Below are positions 44,804 through 56,329 of a DNA stretch of 64,000 bases, piece by piece. Where the stretch lies: NCBI GenBank assembly GCA_027886185.1, contig WOAB01000124.1:2046001-2110000 (forward strand). Reading direction: 5' to 3'. Source of the stretch: Rheum nobile (taxonomy: Eukaryota > Streptophyta > Magnoliopsida > Caryophyllales > Polygonaceae). The notes under the pieces were generated by a model. It searched no databases and was not told the DNA's origin. It saw only the letters and a program-made list of their open reading frames with translations. How positions within the stretch are numbered: position 1 is the stretch's first letter; each line of letters starts with the position of its first letter. The position numbers were made by a program, and so were the translations under genes.

Positions 44804-46398
44804 TTGCCTTGGGCTTTCGGTTTAAGCAAGGAAAGTGGAATCCGAGGCAACTTCCGAAAACACGATCTCCACCATCCTTTTTTGGCGCGTTTGCTCAGGG
44901 TTACGTGGCGCGTTCAGTTGCGTATCCGACATGGTCGAAAGACCTTGGTGCAGAGCCCTGATGTCAACGACCGCGGATGGGGATCGAAGTTCTTTTTCGT
45001 CGAACGTTCTTCTTTGGAGAAGGAGGGAGAGTGTCCATTTTTGTTGACGGAGTGGCGAATCGATAGTATGTATTTGTCTTCTCTTTCGCGTATTTTATGT
45101 GTCTTAACTCTTGCCTTAACTTTTCTTTTTTGTAGTCCCCGAACCAGAAGATCTAGAAGTGAGTAGTTGGTCGGAAGGCTTGTCGAAGATTGTCCTTGAA
45201 ATTCCCGCGTCTGAAAGAAAGTTTGTGAACGTCAACCTGCTGTCGACGACTCATGCCTCTCAAGACGACATGTCGAATGTCTCATCGTCTCGAGCAAAAG
45301 GTAGATTCTTGACTCCAGACATCTTTTGCTGTTTTTCGTTTTGTCGTGTACTTTAGGATTTCTCCCTTTCTGTTGTTCTGTCGTGTCAGGTTCCCCTGGT
45401 GGTCGGTCGAGTGCTCGATTGAGGGTGGCGTCAGGGAAAAGTCTGATCGAGCAGATGAAGGCGGTGGCCAAAGCCGCGTCAAGCAAACCGGATCTGGTGG
45501 ATCTGACGGTTCCAGTCAAGACTGGCTCTAAAAGGAAGGCGAGCGCTCGCCCTGGAGACGTCAAGGTGGAGGACATCCCTAGGAAAAAGAGTGCGACTGC
45601 TGAGGGGGTCGGCAAGGTCGGTGTCGTCGGACAGTCGATCGCCGACCTTTTTCGCGCTCAAGACCCGACTTTGAAGTCGGAAGTTAAGGATGTCTCCCCT
45701 CTAGACTGCATTGGTGAAGCGGGATGCTCCGCGTGGAGGGTGAGTTGCCATTTGTTCTCGTTTTTATGTTTCTTTTTGCTCGACCGTGTTTCTTGATTGT
45801 GTTTTTGTGTTGTCGTGTGTCTTTCTGTCAGGCCTTCCAGTATTTCTTGGGAGCTTACTCCGGTGTTCAGGCGATGCTTGTCAAGGCCGAGGACAGGGCT
45901 GCTAGGTCAGAGTCCGACCTTGCGTCTTTGAGGACCAAGCTGGAGGGAGCGGAGAGTCACTGCCGTGAGACTGAGCGTCGCCTCACCAGGGAGCTGAAGA
46001 GTTGTCAAGAAGAGCTGGTCGCAAGTCGGAGGGAGTTTGAAGAGTGCCGATCAGGCATTGAGGAGGAGGTGAGGCGGGCTCGCATTGCCGATGGCCAAAT
46101 CGCTGGTGACGTTGGGGCCTTTTATGCGGTGAAGTCGCGCATCGAAATGATCGAGGAGTTCAACGAGGGCAAGCATGAGCTCTGGGACCTGAAAGCGGAG
46201 AAGGAGACTCTGGACTCCATGTTCCCAAAGGGCGATCCTGGTCAGGAGCTGTTTTGCTTAGCTGGCGTCGGAGAGGAGGCCGTGGATGAAGGCGCCGATG
46301 AGGACGAGGCCCATTTTGGTGATGTCGAGCCGACTGATGAGATAGCTTCTCTGGAGCCAGCCCCCGCGGAAGGCAATGTCATTGCTCCCGACGCTTGA
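44804..46398 (+). CDS. Antisense spliced gene of the Tat-type element (Transposase_28-like)
   Basis: Four predicted exons: start within 44804-45065, then 45136-45300, 45390-45739 and 45832-46398, with GT-AG introns of 70, 89 and 92 bp and matching phases. The joined frame has no stop. The first exon carries GWGSKFFFVE, recalling the putative gypsy-type transposon domain (PF04195). The third is basic and nuclear-signal-like (GSKRKASARP, PRKKS). The fourth begins AFQYFLGAYSG, then a long Glu/Arg/Lys coiled coil (about residues 20-120 of the exon) and an acidic tail. No in-frame ATG is seen in exon 1, so the N-terminus is probably lost. Antisense ORFs between pol and LTR are known in Retand/Grande-type elements; their function is unknown. 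Confidence 0.7.
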
Positions 46399-46461
46399 TT
46401 TGTCTTCTCTGCGTAGTATGACTTTCTTTGCCCCACTTGTGTGTGGGTTTGAATATTATGT

Positions 46462-46582
46462 GTTTTGGCGACCCGTCCACCATCGCGGGTCGTAGGATAT
46501 TTCTGAATGATTGTCGTTAAAAGTCCTATAGGTGTGTAGGCAGACAATGCGTTTTGGCGACCCGTCCACCATCACGGGTCGC
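46462..46582. repeat. Two hairpin modules after the antisense gene
   Basis: TTTTGGCGACCCGTCCACCA occurs twice (46464 and 46552). Each is followed by CGCGGGTCG or CACGGGTCG, making CGACCCG/CGGGTCG hairpins about 65 and 150 bp beyond the stop at 46398. They may lie in the 3' UTR of the antisense transcript. Confidence 0.6.
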
Positions 46583-47196
46583 GTATTTGTATAAAGATGC
46601 TTTTATTTCGATGCGATTGTATTTTTACATATAGAGTCGTATGCTAGTTTGCTTCGTACATGTTCGTCGGACCTTCAAGGAAGTTGTCGATGACGTTTTG
46701 TATTTCGTGTATGTTGGTTTCACCCGTATGCTCCGTCAAGTGGGGTTTCACCGTGTGTATGTATGTAGAGCAGGCATGCGATGTGTTTGTGTATGTGTTA
46801 ATCATGACATTATGCCGGGGAGGTAAGCAATATGTTTTATTGCGTAAATGTAATTAGGTGTTGTACCTTATGTTTTGTGTAAGGCGGGCGGTGTGCCGAC
46901 GTGCCTGTGTTGTCATCTCCCCGTGTTCCGATCGATCGTGTAATGTAATGTAAGCGCTTTTTTGCGGATGACAGGATCCAATGTAAATGATGTTCTGCAT
47001 TTGTGTTTTTGTAAGGAGGAAGTCCTCGCTTAGTGTCAGATGATGACATCTAAAAGAAGATAGCGATGTACATGCGATAGCATGTGGTATGTATGCGACA
47101 TGTAGCAATGTATATGCGATAGTGTGCGATTTGTATACGACAAATAGCAATGTATATGCGAGGTATAAGATTTGTGTGATGTTTTACCTCATTGGT
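46583..47196. other. Non-coding part of the Tat-type element
   Basis: No domain seen. Short degenerate repeats of GTATATGCGA and ATGTAGCAATG words lie at about 47065-47165. Confidence 0.5.
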
Positions 47197-50100
47197 TCAG
47201 AAATGGTAGAGTTTTAGATATGCTGCGTTCCAACTCCTCGGGATCGGTTGTCCGTCTTTATCCTTTAGCTGATATGCTCCCTGTCCGACCACTTCGGTGA
47301 TCAAGTAAGGTCCTTTCCACTGTGGTGCTAGCTTTCCGTCGGATGGGTTCTTAGTGTTCTGGAAAGTTTTCCTGAGGACCCAGTCTCCGACCTTGAATGC
47401 CTTGATTTGGACGTTCTTGTTGTAGCTCCTTGCGACTTGTTGTTGGAACCTGACCATCCTGATTCGGGTTTTCTCTCTGATTTTGTCCGCTGTGTCCAGA
47501 TTGTGTGCTAGTTCGATGTCGTTTTGTTCATTTGTCTGAAGGTTACGACGAGCGGTCGAAACCAGTAACTCAGCCGGGATGACCGCCTCACTCCCATAGA
47601 CGAGAGAGAAAGGCGATTGCCCGATCGCATTCTTTGGAGTAGTCCTGTCGGACCAGAGAATAAGTGGGAGTTCGTCTGCCCATTTGCCTTTAGCCCCTGT
47701 GAGGCGTTTCTTGAGGTTGTTGATAATGATCTTGTTGCTGGATTCAGCTTGTCCGTTGGATTACGGATACCGAGGTGTGGATGTGACCAACTTGATGTTC
47801 CATTGGTCGCAGAAGGCTCGAGTCTTATGACTGATGAATTGAGAGCCATTGTCGCACACGATTTCTGATGGGACGCCAAATCTGCACAAGATATTGCGTT
47901 TTATGAATGAAATGACGTGTTGATCTTTTACCTCTCTGTAGGCTTCGACTTCGATCCATTTAGAAAAGTAGTCCGTCATGGCAAGGAAGAAGACTCTTTG
48001 ACCCGACGCGGGGGGGGGGGGGGATTTCCGACGATGTCCATTCCCCATCTCATAAAGGGACGTGGAGCTAGGGTCGGATGGAGGAGCTCCGAAGGCTGAT
48101 GATGGACGGGTGCATGCCGCTGACAGGCGTCGCATCTCTTGGTGTATTCCATGGCGTCTTTGTTCATCGTTGGCCAATAGTACCCGTTTCGTAGGGCTTT
48201 TCCCGAGAGGCTTCGTCCGCCGGTGTGATTGCCACACTCCCCTTCGTGCAACGATTGCAAGATACGTCCGACTTCTGGAGTCTTGAGGCATCGTAGGAGT
48301 AGTCCTGTAACAGATCTTTTGTACAAGATGTTATCTACGATATCGTAAGAGAGTGCTTGTACCTTGAGCCTTTTTGCTTCCGTCTTGTCGTCGGGTAGGA
48401 TGCCGTCTTTTAACCATCTAATGTAAGGTAGCATCCAGTCGTCATTGGTGTCGACGATGTCTTCTTCTGATCGGTCGCCTATTTCCATGGCGACGAGCTC
48501 TTCAAGCGATGTTGTTGACTCGACGGATGTCCTTGGGACGGCTAGCGTCATGATATGGGCCAATGGTATGTGTGGAAATTCCTTCGGGTCTAGGACAAAT
48601 CCTAGATTAGCGAGTGCGTCAGCTTAGGAGTTAAGATCCCTGGGCACTTGTCTGATGTCGAATGTTTGGAATTGTCCGATCAGTTTCTTGGCTACCTCCA
48701 GGTAGGCTATCATTCTGGCGTCCTTGGCATTATACGCCCCTTGTATCTGGTTTACGACTAGCAGGGAGTCGCAAATGACTTCGATCTCTTGGACCCCTAG
48801 GTCGCGAGCCAAGATGAGTCCGCATATGAGTGCTTCGTATTCAGCTTCGTTGTTAGTCGCATCCCATTCACATCTGATAGCTTGAGCTATCTTGTCTCCT
48901 TGTGGCGATTTTAGTATGACCCCTAGTCCCGATCCTCTAGCATTTGATGCCCCGTCTGTGTGGAGCTCCCATGTACCTGCCTCGTCCGTCGCGAGTAGTT
49001 GTGTTGCTTCTTTTGTGCCTTTTTGCTCTAGGGTCGAGCTGAAATCGGCCACAAAGTTGGCTAAGGCTTGCGACTTGATCGCTGTCCTGGGCTCGTATTC
49101 GATATCGTAACCGCTGAGGTGTATGGCCCATTTGGTCATTCGTCCTGTGAACTCAGGTTTCCTCATGATAGCTCTCATGGGATGATTAGTGCGAACAATA
49201 ATAGTATGAGATTCGAAATATGGTTTGAGTTTGTTCGAAGCCATTACCAATGATAGCACGAGCTTTTCAAGTGACGAATACCTTGTTTCGGCTGGTAACA
49301 GCGTCCGACTGACGTAGTATATTGGTGATTGTTTGCCGTCCTCCTCTCTGACCAGTACTGCGCTTACGGCAGATTCTGATACTGCAAGATAAAGAAATAA
49401 GGGCTCGTCGCCTTTGGGTTTGGCTAGTAACACGGGACTGGCCAGATACTCTTTGAGGTTTTGGAACACTGCTTCGTGTTCTTCCGTCCATTGGAAGGAC
49501 TTGTTCTTCTTGAGTGCGTCGTGGAAGGGTTTGCACTTGTCAGATGATTTGGAGATGAATCTGTTCAGAGCTGCTATCCGACCTGTGAGCTTTTGTACGT
49601 CTTTGACGCATCGGGGGGATCGAAGGTTGATGAGAGCCTTGATCTGTTCTGGGCTAGCCTCTACTTCTCTTTGTGTCACCATGTATCCTAAGAACTTCCC
49701 TGACGACACTCCGAAGGAGCATTTAGTAGGGTTTAGTTTCATGTTGTACCTTTTGAGCACCTCGAAGCTGTCGCGTAGGTGGTCTATGTGATCTTCTTTC
49801 TTTTTGGACTTGACCAACATGTCGTCTATGTAGACTTCCATCGTGTCTCCGATTTGGTCTTTGAATATTTTGTTGACTAGTCGTTGATACGTAGCCCCTA
49901 CATTTTTCAGACCAAAGGGCATTACTTGGTAACAATAGATACCTTGGCTGGTGATGAATGATGTTTTTTCTTGATCGTCGGGTTCCATAAGGATCTGATT
50001 GTAACCGCTGAAAGCGTCCATGAAGGTAAGCATTTCGTGTCCCGCTGTGGCATCGACCATGGCGTCGATATGGGGTAGAGGGAACGAGTCCTTGGGACAA

Positions 50101-52676
50101 GCCTTGTTGAGGTCTGTGAAGTCGATGCAGACTCTCCATTTGCCATTTTTCTTCTGGACTACGACCACGTTGGCTAGCCATTTAGGATAGTGGACCTCCC
50201 TGATCTTTCCTGTTTCCAATAAGCTTTTGACTTCGTCGTCGATTATCTTGTTCCGCTCGGGGGTGAACTTCCTGCGTTTTTGCTTAACAGGGGGATGAGA
50301 TGGATCCACATTTAATTTATGAGTAATAACATTTGGAGATATTCCGACCATATCCTCATGCGACCATGCGAAACAGTCGGCATTGGCCCTGAGGAAGTCA
50401 AGAAGTTGTTGTCTGGTCGAATCGTCCAAGTCCGACCCGACCCTTACCGTTTGGTTTGGCTTTGAAGGGTCTAGTGCGATTTCATCGAGTTTTTCCATTT
50501 TTGGTTCGATGTATCGACTAGGCCCTTCGCCGCTCTGTGGTTGCTATGCGGTCTTGTGTTCGATTGCGCTCTTCATGGAAGCAACGTAACATTCTTTTGC
50601 GGTCCTTTGATCTCCTTTGATTTCTTGGACTCCCCATTCAGTGGGGAATTTGATGACTTGATGATATGTCGAAGGTACTGCCTTCATAGCGTGTATCCAT
50701 GGCCTGCCAAGAATACAATTATAGGGAGATGGACAGTCTAGGACTAAGAATTTGACCTGTTGGTTGATTCCTCCAGCGTATGTGATTAGAATGATTTCAC
50801 CAGTCGTATGCTTAACCTCACCGCTGAACCCGACCAGTGGGGTCGACTTCTTGATTAGGTCGTTCTCGGTCAGACCCATTTCTTTAAGTGCGTCAAGGGT
50901 CAAGAGGTTTGTCGAACTTCCTGTATCGATTAGTACTCTCCGTATTAAACAATTACCAATGGCCAAAGAGATTACCAGACCGTCGTGGTGATTATCCGAC
51001 CCGTTAGAGTCGGACTCGTCGAATGTGACCGTCGGAAGGTTGGAAGTCCTCCTTGGCTTGAATTCCGATGTCTCGGGCTTGTCGCCCTTGCTTTCCTTAG
51101 CGTGTCGCTTAGCCGCGGAGTATGTGTTCCCACATATGTCCGACCCACCTGAAATGGTATTGACAACTTTTGTATGGACGAGAGATGGGGGTTTGTTCTG
51201 TTTTACCTGATCTCGACGTTCCATGGTAGCCTTTTCCCGCTCCGAGATTACGTCGCGTAAGAGCCCCTATGAGAGCAGCCTAGAGACTTCCTTCCATAGG
51301 GCGATGCACTCGTCGGTCGAATGACCGTGGTCGCCGTGGAATTCGCACCATCGACTCATGTCCTTCTTGACGTCCGGTCGGTCGCTCTTTCGGGGCCATC
51401 TTACCTCTTTTCCATATTTGTCGAAACTCTTGACGAGCTCCGACACGGAAACATTGAAATTATAAGACTGGACCCTAGGAGGCAACGCCGGACCATCTCT
51501 CCATTCCTGTGACCTGTCTTGGAAAGAGTTTACCTGATTTGGCTCGTTTCGATTACGAGAATAGGGATGAGATCGTCTGTCTCGACGGTTGTCGGAGGGA
51601 TGTTTATGGTCGGATGGATCGGGTTCGCGTGAGGCTTTACGCGACTCACGGTCCTCTTCCAATCTTACCTCGGCCATGGTTTTGGCCTGGACATCTTCAA
51701 AACTTTTGCATGGGTACTTGGTAATCTCGTCGTAGAGATTGCTGTTTTTGACCAAGCCTTGTCGGAAGGCTTCGATGGAGGTTGTGACATCACAGTGGGG
51801 AATTGCCACCTTCTCCTTATTGTACCTGTTAAGATAATTCCGAAGGGGTTCGTTATACCTTTGTGTGACTCGGTATAGGTCACTTGATTGTCTTTCGAGC
51901 CTCCGACTGCTGGCGAATTGATTCTTGAAAGAGTTGACCAAATCCGCAAAGGATGTAATCATTCCCTGAGGCAAACGCATAAACCATGTTAGTGCGGGAC
52001 CCGCGAGGGTTGTGCCAAAGCTTTTGCACATGATTGCCTCGCGGCTCTCCCTTGAAACAGGTGCAACCATTAGTTTTTGTTTATAGAGAGAGATATGTTC
52101 ATCTGGATCGGTGGTGCCGTCGAACGTCGCCATGTTGGGGAGATGGAACTTCTTGGGGATCTCGACCCTTGCGATTTCTTCGACGAACGGGGATTCTTCA
52201 AATCCACCGGACGTTTCCCTCTCGATTGGTTGAGGGACTCTTGGGAGCCTGCTGAAGCGATCGTCGATCGTCTTCATGTGTCTGTCGAGCGTCTGCTGGA
52301 AAAGAGCCAGGACATCTGGCGGATGGGTAACCTGCGGTTCGTCGATTCGGGCCCTAGTAGACCCGATCGGTGTGGAAAAGGTGACATGGTTAGTCGAAAA
52401 TGGACTAGCGAAAGGAGTTCGAGATGTACCCTCAGTGTGTCCGGGACGTCGTATGCTCGGAGGCGTCAGCTCGATGTTGTCCATGTCGAGGCGTGTTCGG
52501 ACGCCGCCGTGGACGGGTACGTTCCTAGATCCTAAAGCCACTGACTGTACCTGCGACTTAAGAGACTCATTTTCACGGGTTAGTTGCGCGATCTCGGCTT
52601 CGGATTGGGTTGACAAAGTGGCTAGGGCCTCGGTCTTTTGGCGTTGCTGGGCTAGTTCCTCTTGAAGGGTGGCCAT
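47197..52676 (-). pseudogene. Tat-type gag-pol, interrupted by four stops and a frameshift
   Basis: Minus strand, mostly one frame from 52676. Segments: gag 52676-51267 (coiled N-terminus, ALTWFMRLP core, CEFHGDHGHSTDEC zinc motif); protease 51224-50544 (LIDTGSS); RT and RNase H 50498-48624 (YIDDM, then a second RNase H-like domain starting ELHTDGASNARGSG); integrase 48623-47197 (HHCC, FSKWIEVEAY, CDNGSQF, NGQAE, and a GPYLITEVVG-type tail). In-frame stops are at 51267 (TAG), 50544 (TAG), 48624 (TAA) and 47761 (TAA). A 14-base G run at 48010-48023 shifts the frame inside integrase. The element cannot make a full polyprotein. Confidence 0.9.
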
Positions 52677-52841
52677 TTTTTGGGAAAGTTCTTGGAACTG
52701 GGTTGGAGTAGGATTTTCGGTTGTGATTACTGCATCTTGGGTTCCGTCTTCGAGACGTGGTTCTTGGTAGGTGGGTCAATAGTCATGGTTGGAAGGTTTC
52801 GAAAGGGTGATCGGCAAGTCGCCCCACGGTGGGCGCCAAAT

Positions 52842-53515
52842 TGTTTTGGGGCGAAAAGATCGGACGACCTAAATCGCCTTAGACGGGGTAACTAGTCGAT
52901 CGGGTGATTGGAAACAATCCAAACCAAGCAGATAATTGACAAGCAAAGAGTAAATGTAGAATAGCGAGATGATTTTATTAGATAATGTATTGATCGGATC
53001 GAATCGAGGTACAACTTATCGTAGTTTAGACCGAGCGGTCGTGTAGGACTCGACCGATGACTTTTAGGTGACGACCGGTGGAGAGTAAGCGTAGACAATT
53101 GCTAGAGAGCGAGGCGGGGAGCGTAAGTGTTGTTCGGATCTATCTCTGAGCCATAATGCTTGTGTGTCCCGGGCGTAATTGTGTGTACGCTTCTTTATCT
53201 TCTTCTTCGCCCAAATATGGTAAGTCTTGTCTCCTCTTTACCGTTATGTTTTGATCGTATATTCTGTCTTCAACGCCGAGAGTAATGGCGGGGATTATGT
53301 CATTAAATCATTGTAATTACGGTGGTGTTGAATGCCGTGACCGTTGTATAATCTGAACATTTAATGTCTGGCGAGATTCTCGCGACCCTGTCGGAGGGCA
53401 TTCGACTAGTGAAGTCTCGTCGCCTCCTCTGGGCTTTTCCTTTGTTCTTTCGATCTGCAGTGGGCTTGGGCTCGATTCACCCGACTCGCCTTCTTTGGGG
53501 ATGCCAGGCCCAACA
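52842..53515 (-). repeat. 5' LTR of the Tat-type element
   Basis: 674 bp, matching 44119-44792 without indels seen by eye. Confidence 0.9.
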
Positions 53516-53520
53516 CTCGC

Positions 53521-54045
53521 GTAGCCAAGACTTGCCCCAAACCCTCCCTTATATAGAGCATAGGAATTTAGGCAGTTATAAGTCGGTTTAGGAGGACAAA
53601 AAGTAGTTTTAGCGGTTAAGTTAGTTAAAAACCCGCCAAAAACCGCCAAAACTCCCTTCCCGGCAAGCCGCACGGTTTGTGACAAACCGTGCGGCTTTAC
53701 AGAATCCAGATTCGGCGCTCCGGGGCACCGTACGGTTTGTGACAAACCGTGCCACAAACCGTGCGGCTTTACAGAAGCCAGATTTGGCTTCTGTTCTGCC
53801 CTGGCACGGTCTGTGCCCATGTGCACGGTTTGTCACAAATCGTGCACACCCCTTAGCACCCCCGAAAACACCTTCTCGGTGTCCGCCTCTTGAACCCCGA
53901 CACGTTTCGTAACTCCGAGTCCGAATCCACGCACACGAGTGTGCACTCCGCACTCCCGAACCTCGTTTATGCGCCGAACGAACTCCTTAAGTCTTGAGCG
54001 AATCCCGACTACACTAAATGACCGATGACACTAAAATCACCAACA
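53521..54045 (-). repeat. copia 5' LTR, outer part
   Basis: TG-starting on minus at 54045 (TGTTGGTGATTTTAG). It contains repeated CACGGTTTGT/ACAAACCGTG palindromes (about 53671, 53730, 53821) and a TATATAAGGG box near 53550. The LTR continues at 44118 on the other side of the Tat-type element. Confidence 0.75.
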
Positions 54046-54050
54046 AAAAC

Positions 54051-54361
54051 AGAGCTTGTTCTTGTGAGAAGAACTGTGTAAGTCACTTGCTTGGTGTGTG
54101 CTTGATTAGCTCGAAATAGGTAGAGAGTCTTAAGTGTGTCTTAAGTCTTTAATATGTGTGTTCTATCATAGTTGATTGTAATCGAAGCATTAATAAAAGA
54201 AGTAGACTTTCAAATCCTCTTAAAAGAGAGGTAGTGAGTTTTATCCTGGATAACTAGTTGGTTATCAAAAATTCTCACTCTAAGGAACTAATCTTGATTA
54301 TGTGTTTTTACATATTTCGTTGCTAAGGAACCGAACTCTCAGTTTCCTTTTATTTCTAACA
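54051..54361 (+). mobile_element. Right half of the older LTR-like segment
   Basis: Ends TTTCTAACA and parallels 23640-23939 with clear similarity (CTAGTTGGTTATCAAA block). Its left half is probably at 29444-29626. Confidence 0.5.
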
Positions 54362-55059
54362 CGTGTGATCCTGCACATTGGTTTTTTGATCGAAGGATAT
54401 AAACTAGTTAAGGGTAGGAACTTAGATCGATTATAATGTGTATTTTTTGTTCAATATAATTGATTTTTTTTCTTGCTAGCAGCATCCCTGTCAATTTCTA
54501 GTTTAATATTCACCGTGTTCAAACAAAGTTTTTTTAATTATAAAATATCTGATTTCTGTGTGAAGTACATAGCTAGGAACGGCCAAATTTAGGATCTTTC
54601 AGGATTGACGTTATGCACCCCAAATCCCCAATCATACGTTTCCTTACATGTTAAGAGTATCAATATTCCAGAAAAAGGGAGTTCATTATACTACAAGCTC
54701 AAAAGTGGAATTGTATATAACATAAAGGTGAGTATATATACACGAACAAATGGTAAATTATGTCCATGACTATTGGACTTAGAATATCAACTTTAAGTTA
54801 TTTAAATATATACATCAAAAGAACTTGAAAAATCAAATTCTTACGTCAACGCTTCTAACATTCAACTTATTTTTTATTGGTCTTCAATAAAAACAAATAA
54901 AATACCTTGCATATATTTGTAATAATTAGCCATATCGATGTGTAAAAATTATAAAGTGGGTGTTCGCATGCATCACATACAACTAGTTTATTGCAGACAA
55001 GAGAAGAAAACACGTACATAAATACAGGATGATGCTAATATATATATATATAGAATTTG
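54362..55059. repeat. RLP-cluster spacer and 3' flank of copy C
   Basis: Paralogous to 23940-24390 and then to 26720-26820, with 24399-26513 absent. This supports those elements as later insertions. Confidence 0.6.
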
Positions 55060-55347
55060 ATTATGATGAAACAGCCTCTTAGAGTAAAACGATAGTACTA
55101 ATTAAAGCCATTTGATTACAAATAAAGGAATGACTGTGATTAAAAGTAAATGGGTGCATGTTTATACCGTAGAATTGAACACATATGATTCCCATTAATT
55201 TAGGGATTTTTTTACCCAAATCATAAAAAATCCTACAACTTCCTTTTTTTTCTTTTATTCTCTCCCTCCCAGATTTCTCTTTCTCTCTCTCGAACGACTG
55301 AAATCGTCTTCACTTTCGCTCTTTCAGAAGTCAGAAAATAGGTGTTG

Positions 55348-55714
55348 ATGGACGAAGAGGAAGAATCCCCGCTTGCCGTCGAGATCACGACCGGAGACCG
55401 GAATCACAGATCCTCAGCCGCCCAATCCGCCAGTAGACGATGACGTGGCCGTCGGTGTCATCGTTGTCACCGGCTATCTCGGCTCCGACAAGTCCGCCGC
55501 CGACCCCTCGCCGTCGATCCTCTCCGCCGGAATCACCGCCTCAAAGCGGTGGATCCACGTCTTCAAGAAAACCGACAGGAAATCGGCCCCGAATAACGAA
55601 GACAAGAGCAATAATAAGGAGAGCCACACAAACAAAGACAAGGAGAAGAAGAGAGAGATTCGGAAGAGCGGCGGCGTGGCTTGGATTCAGAATCGTATTC
55701 GTCTCTCTCTCTGA
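55348..55714 (+). pseudogene. Captured first-exon fragment of a COBW/ZNG1-like gene
   Basis: An ATG at 55348 starts MDEEEESPLAVEITTGD. After a frame change, the frame from 55373 reads VAVGVIVVTGYLGSDKSA. This recalls the start of plant COBW-domain GTPases (VTVITGYLGAGKS), with the P-loop Gly altered. The sequence then diverges into Lys-rich peptide and ends at 55714. The rest of the GTPase is absent. Probably a transposon-captured exon; identity rests on this short stretch. Confidence 0.55.
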
Positions 55715-56329
55715 GAGCATCTGGTTACACACTTTACAATCATCTTGTAAGTTCCTCATCCGTCTTTTGGGACTGTCGATGTAATTTGATTAATCCAATC
55801 TGACTTCAACTAAATTCGCATTGTTTTTATGGTTTTTCTAGGTTTTTTTTTTCCTTTTCTGATTAGGATTTCAAGAAACTTATTCCCAACTATTGCTTGT
55901 GAGTTGTGATCTATACGTTAGTCTGTATGAATGGACCTCAATGATTTATCATCTCCATTTGATTCCTATTTTTCATTCTCATTCTCTGTTCCATTCTCTA
56001 CAATTTGTCTTCTTCCGCTACGATCTTAATCTATTCACAAATCACAACCCCGGACCCCCATATGCTCGCCACCGTCGAGGATTTGAGAGAATAGGATAAG
56101 GCGTAGGAGGAGCCGGAGGAGGCTTGTATCCATATGCTCGCCACCGTCGAGGTCCATTTTCCGACTTCCATGGGCCTGAGATTCCGAAATTCCGGGAGGG
56201 AGAACTGAGAAGGAAGAATCTTCTTCTTATTTTGCCTCCATGTTAATAATTATCCTATCCTTTCATCATTATATCTAGTTTTAGTATTTTTTATGTTTTT
56301 GTTTTGGTAATCTTTTTGTTTAATATTGA

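Larger units (their letters stand above)
44119..53515 (-). mobile_element. Tat-type Ty3/gypsy element with antisense gene
   Basis: LTRs 44119-44792 and 52842-53515 (674 bp each, TGTTTTGGGG...CCCAACA on plus) with CTCGC duplication at 44114-44118 and 53516-53520. A primer site starting TGGCGCC (minus) is at 52832-52838. Minus-strand gag, protease, RT, RNase H, a second RNase H-like domain and integrase lie at 47197-52676; a plus-strand spliced gene lies between pol and the 3' LTR. The second RNase H and the antisense gene are marks of the Tat/Retand lineage. By eye the LTRs differ at about 12 positions (about 1.8%). Confidence 0.9.
29627..54045 (-). mobile_element. Ty1/copia element, nested host of three other insertions
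   Basis: Minus-strand order: 5' LTR (54045 down, interrupted by the element at 44119-53515 plus one target copy), gag at 43866, integrase, RT, and RNase H. A purine tract (GGGGGAGGAA on the minus strand, 29852-29861) lies just before the 3' LTR, which begins at 29851 with TGTTGGTGATTTTAG. The 3' LTR is cut to about 225 bp. The shared LTR part shows about 5 substitutions in roughly 210 bp. The coding region has frameshifts and stops and lacks most of gag, protease and the integrase N-terminus. The element is dead. Confidence 0.8.

Noticed and set aside
45232..45661. Minus-strand proteins opposite the antisense gene
   Set aside because: Shadows of the spliced plus-strand gene, whose joins and coiled coil give the better explanation.
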